A stretch of 64,000 bases of DNA from Diphasiastrum complanatum (lineage: Eukaryota; Streptophyta; Lycopodiopsida; Lycopodiales; Lycopodiaceae): positions 69,680,572 to 69,744,571 of the forward strand of contig CM055097.1 in the NCBI GenBank assembly GCA_029204225.1, in the 5' to 3' direction. A model generated the notes under the pieces. The model saw nothing but the letters and a program-made list of their open reading frames with translations, did not search any database and was not told where the DNA came from. The position numbers were made by a program, and so were the translations under genes. This document shows positions 55,238-64,000 of the stretch, one piece after another; position 1 is the first letter of the stretch, and each line of letters begins with the position of its first letter.

Positions 55238-56085
55238 ATGTCATCCATGGGTGGATATTTGATGGAATCAAGTGAGAGACTCACTTCCACAAATTATTCC
55301 ATTTGGAAAGTGAGAATGGAATCACTCCTAGTGATCCATGATCTATTTGACATAGTTCAAGGAGTTGAGGAAGAGCCTCAAACTCCCCAAGCTCAATCCA
55401 AATACAAGAAGAGAGCAAGATTAGCTCTACATTGCATAAAGTTAAATGTATGCAATGACCTCTTGAAAGAGGTGTCTTCTTGTACCTCATCCAAAGAGGC
55501 TTGGGATTCATTAAAGAGCATAGGCTTCTACACCTCAAGACAAGAATGGATAGCATGTCACTTAATGGAGGAAAGGGGAAAGCTAACTTTACATCTAAAG
55601 GTAAGAATAAGCAACTTCCATTCAAGAAAAATCAAGGCAAGGAGGCCGAGATGAAGAATGGAGGATCTACCTCCAAAGGCAAGGTGAAGAACAAGGCAAA
55701 ACTCAAGTGTTTCTTTTGTGGAAAGAAAGGACACTTTGCCTCAGAATGCTACTTGAAGAAGAATCAACAAGCCAAAGGAGATCAAGGGAAAATTGCTCAA
55801 GAGGAAGAAGAAGAGGATGGATTCAACACATCCTTAATGGTTGCATCTACACCAACTTCAAGTCAAGACACATATTGGATAGATAGTGGGGCTAGTTCCC
55901 ACATGTCTTTTTTTAACAAGCATTATTTTTCTACTCTTCTATCTTGTAATGACTCTAAGAAGTCAATATACACTGCTAGTGATCAAGCATGCAAGATAGA
56001 TGGCATAGGATCTATACCTCTTTGCTTAGGCACATCTAAAAGGATAGATCTAGATAATGTTTTGTGTGAAAGTGAACTTGGCTAA
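55238..56085 (+). pseudogene. Copia family C gag and protease, with deletions
   Basis: Gag starts at the ATG 55238 (MSSMGGYLMESSERL, then NYSIWKVRMESLLV) and runs to KEAWDSLKSI near 55525. There an internal deletion shifts the reading into a Lys-rich stretch in the next frame. That frame carries the zinc knuckle CFFCGKKGHFASEC (near 55707-55750) and protease YWIDSGASSHMS (near 55876). Reading ends at 56085 just after a second junction, where the rest of the protease is missing. Confidence 0.85.
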
Positions 56086-56885
56086 GGAGGAGCTAACTCA
56101 AGTGGAGTTTTGGCATAAGAGATTAGGCCATCCTAATCTTCAATCTATGGAGTTAATGGCAAGCAAGGAACTAGCTCTCGTCCTACCAAGAGCTTTCAAG
56201 GAGTGTGGAAAGATGTGTGAGGCATGTGGCCTTGCAAAGTCACACAAGTCTTCTTACAAGAGATCTTCATCAAGATCTCTCTCTCCCTTGGATCTCATAC
56301 ATTCTGATGTACATAGTGTTTCACATGCAAGTAATGGAGGTGCCTTGATGTATGTAACTTTTATAGATGATTGTACTAGATTCACATGGATTGAGTTACT
56401 ATCAAAGAAAAGTCTTGTTTATGAAGCTTTCATTAACTTCAAGTCTCTAGTAGAGAAACAACTTAGTACTTCTATCAAAGCACTAATATGTGATAATGGA
56501 GGAGAGTATACCTCCAATAAAATGAAAGATTTTTGTGAGATCAATGGCATTAAGTTACAATACACTTGTTCCTACACCCCCCAACAGAATGGGGTGGCCG
56601 AGAGGAAAAATAAGAGTCTATGTGAGTGTGCAAAGTCTTTAAGACTTGATGCATCACTTCCGATCTCATTTTGGGGAGAAGCTATAACATGTGCTAATTA
56701 TTTGTGTAATATACTTCCTGGTAGTGCTATAGATGGGATCTCACCTTATCAAGCCTTTTTTGATAAGAAACCCAATGTAAAAGATTATAAGATCTTTGGA
56801 TGTATTGTTCACATCCCTTTGAAGACTAGCCTAGAAAGAAGATGCTACCTCCTTCAAAGGGATCTTTGTTGGCTATGGAGAAAAT
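56086..56885 (+). pseudogene. Copia family C pre-integrase and integrase
   Basis: Open from 56057 to 56887. It shows FWHKRLGHPNLQSM, zinc-binding CEACGLAKSH, then the core HSDVHSVSH, YVTFIDDCTRFTW, ICDNGGEYTS and QQNGVAERKNKSLCE with D-D-E in place. It ends with KIFGCIVHIPL and a frameshift near 56850. This is the best-preserved integrase of family C in the window. Confidence 0.87.
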
Positions 56886-57746
56886 AGCAAGGGATATAGG
56901 ATATATGGTCTCATATCCAAGAAAGTAAAGGTAAGCAAGGATGTACTTTCTGATGAGTCACAATATGCTAAGAACTTGTCAAATGGATCTAACCCGTTGT
57001 GCATTGAAGATCTTGACAAATCCGAGGAGGATCTTGACAAATCCGAGGAGGATCTTGACAAATCCGAGGAGGATCTTGACAAATCCGAGGAGGATCATGA
57101 CAAACCTGAGGATGGAGACATGGATCCAAGTCAAAAGGGGCCAAGAAAATCATCAAGGAGCAAGGCCAAGCCCTCAAGGCTCACCTATGTGGACAAGGGA
57201 AAGCAAAAGGAAGACTTTACACCTTCTACCTCTTACTCCTTCTTAGTTACATTGCTTGAAGAACCATCATCTTTTGAAGAAGCATATAAATCTAGAGTTT
57301 GGAGAGATGCAATGCAAGTAGAGTATGATGCATTAGAAGAAAATCATACTTGAAATCTTGTAAATCTTCCAAGAGGGAAGAAACCACTTGCATGTCAGTG
57401 GATTTATAGAATAAAGTACAATCAAGATGGATCTATTAGTAAGTACAAAGCTAGGCTTGTTGCTAAGGGATTTCTTCAAATAAAAGGACTGGATTATGAA
57501 GAAACATTTGCACCTATAGCTAAGCCTGTAACTATTAGATTAATCATTTGCATTGCTACTTTGTTCAAGTGGGATCTCTACCAAATGGATGTGACAAATG
57601 CCTTCTTGAATGGCTTCTTAGAAGAGGAAATCTACATGATGAAACCCGAGGGCTTCATCAAGGTTGGTGAGGAGCAAAAGGTGTGCTACTTAAGGAAGAG
57701 CCTATATGGCTCGAAGCAAGCACCTAGAGCTTGGTACTCTAGATTG
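56886..57746 (+). pseudogene. Copia family C integrase tail and first half of RT
   Basis: The integrase tail (GYRIYGLISKKVKVSKDVLS) leads into an acidic linker with five 7-residue repeats (DLDKSEE) coded at 57009-57113, then SSRSKAKPSRLTYVDKGKQ. RT starts after a TGA at 57351-57353 with LACQWIYRIKYNQDGS, ARLVAKGFLQIKGLDY, TNAFLNGFLEEEIY and YGSKQAPRAWYSRLHG. It stops before the catalytic YVDD, at a junction near 57746. Confidence 0.85.
57009..57113. repeat. 21-bp coding tandem repeat, five units
   Basis: GATCTTGACAAATCCGAGGA plus G, four exact units from 57009 and one diverged unit ending at 57113. It encodes an acidic heptapeptide repeat in the integrase-RT linker, and its length keeps the frame. 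Confidence 0.97.
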
Positions 57747-58727
57747 CATGGTAAAGTTGAGTTTGATGGAGATGCTTGCATGATCAAAAGGAAGGATGTC
57801 TTGATTGCAAAAGGTAAAAGGCAAGGGAAGTTATTCAAACTAGATGCTTGGGCTATTGCTAACCAAGTTGGATGTGTTGCAATAGAGCAATAAAAGGATG
57901 AGACATCTCAACTACAAGTCATTGCAGGTAATGGCTAGAAAGCAAGTTGTGATTGCTCTTCCAAGTTCCTTAGAAAGTATCAATCATGTTTTGAGTCTTG
58001 TGCTTTGTCAAAGTCACATAGACTAACTTATACTAGATCTACATCTAGATCTACAAAGCCTTTTCAGGTTGTACATTCAGATATTCATGGAATTACTACA
58101 ATTAGCAATAGTGGAGCTAAGATGTATGTAACTTTCATTGATGATTTTAGTAGATTTTGTTGGATCTATCTACTAAAGAACAAAGATGAAGTGTATGATG
58201 TCTTTGTTAAAATCAAGAATGCAAGGGAGAACCAATTTTTCATGAAGATTAAGTGCTTAAGAAGTGACAATGGTGGTGAGTACATATCTACCAACTTCAA
58301 GGCTTTTTGTGAGCATGGGTTCAAGAGGGAGTATACAACACCAAGGATCCCACAAATAAAATGGAGTGGCTGAAAGGAAGAATAGGACTTTATGTGAAAG
58401 TGCCAAATCCATGAGGTTAAGTGCTAACCTTGATAAGGCATTTTGGGATCAAGCTTTGTTGTGTGCTAATTTCTTGTGCAATAGGTGGCCGAGTGCTATT
58501 TTAGATGGAAGGACACCTTTTGGGATGCTATTCAAGAGGAGGCCGAGTGTCAACTTTCTTAGAACTTTTGGATGCACATGCTATGGCAACATTACTCTTG
58601 ATGATAGGACCAAGGAGGATCCATCTTCAAGGAAAGCCTGCAACGTTTACATTCCTCCTACTAACAAAGTAATTGAAACAATTTTCTATGATGATTTTGC
58701 AATTCATCGAGGAGGGCAGAGATCTTC
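57747..58727 (+). pseudogene. Integrase region of a different copia, fused after the family C RT
   Basis: Right after the RT motif SRLHG the reading becomes KVEFDGDACMIKRKDVLIAK, which is protease-to-pre-integrase sequence, not RT. It continues with zinc-binding CALSKSH, HSDIHGITT, YVTFIDDFSRFCW, LRSDNGGEYIS and ERKNRTLCESAK to IYIPP-type integrase tail at 58700. Stops lie at 57891 and 58371. Order and wording differ from family C, so two elements were joined by nested insertion plus deletion or recombination. Confidence 0.82.
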
Positions 58728-59581
58728 TGTTGGAGAATTTTCTGAGAAAAAGGACAATTATGATGTAATAATCAATCATTAAGAGTTATTGATTTTTTAA
58801 TCCAATGATCTATCAAGTTCTAGGTGTTATTAATCTAGATGCATTACACTATGATTTAAGTAAGAGCAATGGATCAAATGATTAAAATCTTAGAGGAGCA
58901 GCCTCACATGTGTGGAGGACAGTACCTATACAGCCTGTAAACAAAGAGTAAAGTACTCGAGCTTAAAAATGCATTCCAATCACAAAAACACAAGGCAAAT
59001 GTGGAAAATACAGGCAAAACTAGAAATTGCCAATGTCTCATCAACTTCTCATTGATTTGGTTGATCCCTTTATAGATCAAGTACATCCATGAGCTGTTTA
59101 CTGTCCAGCAAGCCTTTACATGTGTGAAGAGTGCCTAGTCATCCAGATCCACCAATGAGAGCCATATGTGCTCATTTTCCAAAGTTGACTATTCTCTTTG
59201 GCTAGAAAACAAAAAACTAGTCTTCCACTTTTATAGAAATATTCCCTGTAAATTAGGATGTAATGGAATCTTCTTATCTTATCATCTAGAAGCTTATCCA
59301 CAGGTGTGAATGATATCTTGACATGTGTGAGTAATAACTCATTCACATGAAGTCCAATCTATTTACATAAAGTTTGACCAATTTGACCAATTTCAAGGAT
59401 TCTATCCAAAGGTCAATTTCACACTAGTATAGATCTAGCTAAAATCAATCTAAATCTATGAAAGTGACTTATGTACATTCTTTCACATGTGGGAACAGAC
59501 TCCACATGTGTGAGATCCTATCAAGATCAAAATATCTTAAGATCTACAAAGTACATCAAGTTGGAAGTGATATTTTTAACA
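58728..59581 (-). repeat. 3' LTR of a minus-strand copia, family C-like
   Basis: On the minus strand it starts TGTTAAAAATATC next to a purine tract and ends CTCCAACA. It shares AAGAGCAATGGATCAA, CACATGTGTGGAGG and CATCAACTTC with other family C LTRs but is well diverged. Length is 854 bp, close to the 860 bp of 53832-54691. Confidence 0.82.
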
Positions 59582-59603
59582 CTCCTCCTCACTTCTAACT
59601 TGG
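59582..59603 (-). other. Copia polypurine tract
   Basis: On the minus strand AGTTAGAAGTGAGGAGGAG lies directly before the LTR. Confidence 0.65.
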
Positions 59604-60150
59604 CAAGTCTAATGTACATCTATTTACAACTCCATTTTCATCTCTTAACTTGAAAATTGGATCTTTAGCCAAAGGTTTGCTTAAGATATCAGCTATGCAC
59701 TTGGATGATGGCACATGATGAAGTTGAACCTCCTTGAATTGCACCTTCTCCCTCACAAAGTGATGAGCTATCTCAATATGCTTTCTTCTACCATGGAAGA
59801 TCGGATTGGTAGCAATTTGTTGAGAAGCTTGATTTTCACAATAGATGCAAGGGATCTCCTCAGCCTTTAGCACTTGAAGCTCCACCAAAAGTCTTCTTAG
59901 CCATAGGAGTTCTTTGGTTGTTGAAGTCTATGCCTATGCCTTTAGTTTGAAGAAACTCTTTAGCAACCAATCTAGCTTTGTACTTACTTATAGATCCATC
60001 TTGATTGTACTTTAATCTATAGATCCACTTACATGCAAGTGGCTTCTTCCCATATGGAAGGTGTACAAGATTCCAAGTTTGATTATCTATCAATGCATAA
60101 AACTCTACTTGTGTTGCATCTCTTCAAACTTGTGATCTACTTGCATCTTC
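59595..60150 (-). pseudogene. Copia RNase H and RT start, minus strand, with RT middle deleted
   Basis: From 59888 downwards: YCENQASQQIATNPIFHGR, HIEIAHHFVREKVQ and CIADILSKPLAK, the RNase H end. From 60093 downwards: NQTWNLVHLPYGKKPLACKW, IYRLKYNQDGSISKYKARLV, the RT start. The two are fused near 59890-59920, so most of RT including YVDD is missing. The RT start is highly similar to 57360-57480. Confidence 0.85.
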
Positions 60151-60895
60151 GTAACATGATGGCTCTTCAAGCATTGTGGTTAGAAAAGAGTAAGAGGTAG
60201 AAGGAGTCGTGTCTTCCCTTTGCTTCCCTTTCTCAAAGTATGTGAGCCTTCAAGGCTCAGCCTTGCTTCTTGAGGATCTTCTCCCCTTTGGAACTTGATT
60301 TTGATCTTCCAAAAGATCATTTTCAAAGATCTCATCACCTAAAAGATTAGATGCATTTGGACACATCTTGTAACTTTGATATTCATCAAATAAGACATCC
60401 TTGCTAACTTTTACTTTGCTTGAAATAGGATCAAATATCCTATATCCTCTGCTATTTTCACTATAGCCTACAAATATTCCTTTGAAGGAAGTGCCAAACA
60501 AAGCTTGAAATGGTGAGATCCCACCAATAGCACTACTAGGAGGCCTATTACATAAGTAATTAGCACAAGTTATGGCCTCCCCCCAAAAAGAGATGGGTAG
60601 AGATGCATCAAGTCTTAAAGACTTTGGACATACATAGAGGCTCCTATCCTTCCTCTCAGCCACCCCATTTTGTTGGGGGGTGTAGGAACAAGTGAGCTCT
60701 CTCTTAATGCCATTGATCTCACAAAAGTCTCTCATCTTGTTGGAGATATACTCTCCTCCATTATCACATCTTAGGACTAAGTTGCTTTTCCACTAGAGAC
60801 TTAAACTTTACAAAAGCTTCATATACAAGGCTTTTCTTAGGCAATAATTCAATCCAAGTGTATCTAGTACAATCACCTATGACAAAAGCTCTATT
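60151..60895 (-). pseudogene. Copia integrase, minus strand
   Basis: From 60735 downwards: MRDFCEINGIKRELTCSYTP, QQNGVAERKDRSL, SFWGEAITCANYLCNRPP, FVGYSENSRGYRIF and a linker with RRSSRSKAEP. Frames further right (60740-60895) hold the NGGEYISNKM part of the core with indels. The element stops at about 60895 inside the integrase. Confidence 0.85.
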
Positions 60896-61647
60896 GTTTT
60901 GTAATTATGCAGGAGTTTATAATTAGAGGCGGCAGGGCAGTGTCGCTCAACTGTTCTGCTTCAACTCACTCAGCGCGACAAAAGCAACCACTTAGGAGAA
61001 ATAGGAGTCATAGATAGAGTTATTTAGTCTATGTACATTATATTGACAACATGCAAGATATGTATTCAATGTGCTTCTGCACAATATATAAATAAGAGAC
61101 ATTATTTAAACTCATGATTGGAATGTAATTGCAAATGTTTAGATCCATTACCATTTTTGGAAAGCAAATGTTTTTTGATTGAATAGCGATTTTGTACATT
61201 TATATGATTCGTACATATATGTTTAAAGAGAATTGTATGTGTATTTTTTCAATGTTTCAGATGAAAGACCGTGTAGTTGAAAATCAATGTGCTTCAAGCA
61301 TCATGGTTGAAGAGAAAAAAAAAATATAACCACATCACATAGAAAACTCATAAAGGTATCCAAAGTTTGGAATCTAGTTATCATTGTTTTTTGTAAGTTC
61401 TTAAGTTTGTCGTTTATTCGAAATGAAAAGAGGTTTGTTGGAAATAATCACTGTTCTATTTGGAGAGTAGGTGGAACTTGCTTCAACGTCCAAAAATAGC
61501 ATATATTCTTTATCCTCCAAGATTGTAGCTTTGCAATTCTCTTTTCAAGAGGATGCTACCATATTGAGGTAAAGAGGATGTTACTATATTCCAATTTTTT
61601 ACGTTTGTTGTACATCATGAAATATCATTCAAAAAGTGCATGTTTAT
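60896..61647. other. Unassigned AT-rich stretch
   Basis: No gene or repeat recognised. Confidence 0.35.
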
Positions 61648-62345
61648 GTTGGAGGGTTTGCGGATCTCAAGGCAACCCTAACCCTAGTTACTAAGTGAGA
61701 GGGATTTGGCACCTTGCGTGTGTAAGTCCAACCCGATGATCACACAGTTATTTGATTGATTAGTTAAAAGTCAATAAAAGGACTTTAGGCCTTTTTGCGA
61801 GAATTTTAATGTCGCAGGGCCTAAATGTCAAGTTACTGAATAAAGTTGTGTTTATCTCCAATTTTGATGGTTCCCACACTTTTTTTAATTTGAAGAAAAA
61901 GAGAGGCAAGACTGGACCAATAGGATCAGAGGCCAGGGTCATCCTCTCTACTATAAAAAGGGATCAAATCGAGTTGCTCCTCATGTTCATTTCCTCATTT
62001 CAATAAAGTAGATTGGTTCTCTTCAAGAAATGGATTGATGAATGTCCTTGCTCTCTATCACTTTTCCTTCATCTCTCATGCCTATTTGGATTTTGCTAAT
62101 TGTTGTGTCTGAGTGTTATTGGGATTGTATATTATTATACTTTTTATGAGAGAGAAAGAGTAAGCTATCTCTGTTGTGGATGTGTAGTATTAAGGAATTG
62201 TAAGTGCTAAGGGATGTGTAGTGTTAAAGAGTAGGGTTAATGGATGTAGAGTTAGATGTGAATCTTCCATTCATGTTGAAATTTGAGCTAAACTATTGCT
62301 CTCATGGGAATGAATCTACGCGTGACAACTGACTCCGTTTCTTCT
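61648..62345 (+). repeat. Ty3/gypsy LTR fragment on the plus strand
   Basis: It begins TGTTGGAGGG, has a TATA box CTATAAAAAGGG (61951-61962) and, at 62151-62345, matches positions 1-185 of the window. The match stops at ACTCCGT[C/T]TCTT, about 55 bases before the LTR end at 240, so the copy is truncated at its 3' side. No internal domain follows on the plus strand. Confidence 0.75.
61951..61962 (+). promoter_or_regulatory. TATA box of a gypsy LTR promoter
   Basis: CTATAAAAAGGG, about 190 bases before the GTTAATG-rich part that would be transcribed. Typical plant LTR promoters have such a box; activity is not known. Confidence 0.5.
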
Positions 62346-62624
62346 TGCAAGATCTTCTGTGTCCTGGTCTCACTGATGAGATTTTAAGCTCTTTTTCTCT
62401 CCAAAATACAGATTGGTGTATTTTTTGGGTTTTTTGGCTGGTTTTCAAGCCCTTAGAGGCTGTTCAGGGCCTCTTCTACCCTCTCACACCTCCTTCGCTA
62501 GCTGTGAATAGTCCAAACACAAAAAAATATAGAAAACTAACTCTAAACTCCCAAAAATCTACCTAAACTACTCTAAAAAACAAGAAAATAGCTAAAATGC
62601 GGTAAACTAGTTAGTGGAAACCTA
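62346..62624 (-). other. Leader remnant of a minus-strand gypsy element
   Basis: AT-rich sequence to the left of a minus-strand primer site, where an element leader is expected. It contains one CTCCTTCGCTAGC motif resembling the CCTTCGCC repeats of the element at 1-7 kb. No gag. Confidence 0.4.
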
Positions 62625-62642
62625 TCCCCGGCAACGGCGCCA
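62625..62642 (-). other. Primer-binding site, tRNA-Asp type (exact)
   Basis: On the minus strand TGGCGCCGTTGCCGGGGA, the standard site of plant Athila/Tat-type gypsy elements, one base from an LTR end. Confidence 0.88.
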
Positions 62643-62643
62643 C

Positions 62644-63464
62644 TGTAGAGTCGAAGATCTTACGTATTATAGCCCTCCCACCTGTCAACGGGTTAGATCA
62701 TTGGATAGGTACCTAACTATGCATAGATGCTACTTTTAGTTAGTTTCCTACTTCCTCCCTTAACTCTACTCACCACTAACACTATTCTCCTTTAACTCTA
62801 CTCCTCTAAACTAACATTCATCATGATTTGGGTGAAGGGAAGGGATAGAAAAGAAGAGATTGAGAAGAGAAGAGAGAAAGAGAGAGAGAGATAGAGAGTG
62901 AGGGTGGAGGTTAGCTCAAATGCACATTATACTTGCTAAAGGAGAAACATAAACTATTGAAACTAAAATGCATGAACTTGAAAGCAATTGAAAACAACAA
63001 GAGCAATAGCAAGCATTGAATTGCAAATGAGAATGCTTCTCTTCCAAAATTGGTAAAGTTTTCTCCTTCTCATTAAGCATGAAAATAGTGTACAAATGGT
63101 GCCTTTTTATAAAATGGGGAAGGCCCTTGCCCCTCAATCCTATTGGTTAATACTCACAATGATCCTATCCATTCATCTTGGACCCAACTTGATCCAAGGG
63201 TCCACAAAAAGTACATTAGAAATCACAAGATTCATGTGAGTCCCAATTTGGACCCAACTCTAAAAAGTAATCTCTAAGTTAAAAAATGACATTGGGCCTC
63301 TAGTTTTATTTTAATTCCAAGGCCCAAGCCATGTTTATTTTATTTACAACTTTATTTGCGTGCTCATTGGGCCATGGGCTTATACACGCAGGATGCCATG
63401 CCCTCGCAACACATTTTATTGGATGATTTTATTTATTTACACTTTGTTGGGAATACCCCCAACA
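62644..63464 (-). repeat. Ty3/gypsy LTR on the minus strand, 821 bp
   Basis: On the minus strand it starts TGTTGGGGGTATTCC and ends CTCTACA next to the primer site. A TATA box (TTATAAAAAGG) is at 63103-63113 on that strand. Its upstream end contains a small hairpin, TGTTGGG with CCCAACA (63445-63464). It has a GA-rich stretch near 62850-62900. Apart from a leader remnant the element body is missing. Confidence 0.75.
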
Positions 63465-64000
63465 ATATTCTTCAAACAAGATTCTTAGACTGAAGTGCAA
63501 GATTTAAGTTCTATAAACCACTGGTAATTAAAGATTGAACGCATACCAAAATAACTACAAAAACTTTAGATTACAATACATAGTAGATTCATACAAGATT
63601 AATCGTGCACATATGTGAATAATCTCACTATGGCCCAGGACATAAACACATTCTCATCTGGCAAATTCCTCCAGAACCCACATATGTTACTCACATATCT
63701 CACTAAGATCTTGTAACTCAGCTACAAAAGATTTTCTATTTCTCATGAGTAAATAACATATCCAAAAGTCTCTGAGACAAATAAAATTCATTCTCAACAG
63801 TTTTCCAATCCAATTCTCTCTAATAGCATAATTTCTTCCACTCAATCAACTCTTCTCTGATCCTAGTACTAAAACTAAGATTAGGTTGATCCAATACAAA
63901 ACTTTCAGACTTAAATTTTGATCAAATTTACTTCTATTTCAATCAAAATGGAATTAGTAACATTTGACCTTTTATTATACTACTTATAGATAATGATTCA
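63465..64000. other. Unassigned stretch to the window end
   Basis: No supported gene or repeat. Confidence 0.35.

Overview
This window reads as nuclear DNA of a land plant with a large, repeat-rich genome. It is AT-rich and dominated by LTR retrotransposons of the two plant types (Ty1/copia and Ty3/gypsy). It also carries remains of a CACTA-type TNP2 transposase with an intron, a MITE family with TA target sites, SINE-like tRNA-derived units, long (CT)n/(GA)n microsatellites and remnants of a plant bacterial-type phosphoenolpyruvate carboxylase gene with GT-AG introns. No intact host gene, rRNA, functional tRNA or CRISPR array is visible. The species cannot be named from this sequence.

Layout. 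1-16 kb: a decayed Ty3/gypsy element on + (LTR end, tRNA-Asp primer site, gag, protease, RT, RNase H, integrase, then an extra ORF downstream of pol). The extra ORF is split by a young full-length Ty1/copia element on - (7937-14159) that has matching 735-bp LTRs and a near-perfect 5-bp target duplication. 15.8-18.4 kb: a truncated copia of a second family (B), ending near a 172-bp (CT)n tract. 19.4-20.8 kb: a - strand fragment of the same gypsy family. 21.6-26.3 kb: small remnants (copia RT, gypsy LTR with primer site, copia LTR fragment, ~190-bp direct repeats). 27.5-28.8 kb: three foldback structures and a poly-C tract. 29.7-31.2 kb: carboxylase pseudogene with a tandem tRNA-like SINE array in an intron. 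32.4-33.8 kb: copia remnant on - carrying one MITE copy. 34.5-37.3 kb: TNP2 transposase remains followed by tandem repeats. 38-46 kb: three degraded copia pieces on +, one carrying the second MITE copy. 46.4-48.6 kb: a copia LTR abutting a broken gene that resembles the DUF7869 RNase-H-fold family. 48.7-53.8 kb: two blocks of an unusual GGTCC-rich minisatellite with an embedded 20-bp palindrome; between them lie a - strand copia fragment of family C, an unrecognised broken ORF and local tandem repeats. 53.8-60.9 kb: a + copia (family C) fused to another copia's integrase, then a - strand relative. 61.6-63.5 kb: a gypsy LTR fragment on + and a gypsy LTR plus primer site on -.

The coding parts act as parasites on each other rather than as a pathway. 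The observations most worth pursuing are the palindrome-bearing minisatellite, the two-copy MITE family, the DUF7869-like gene, the extra post-pol ORF whose only breaks are three amber codons, and an otherwise near-intact copia polyprotein whose RT catalytic motif is YVND.
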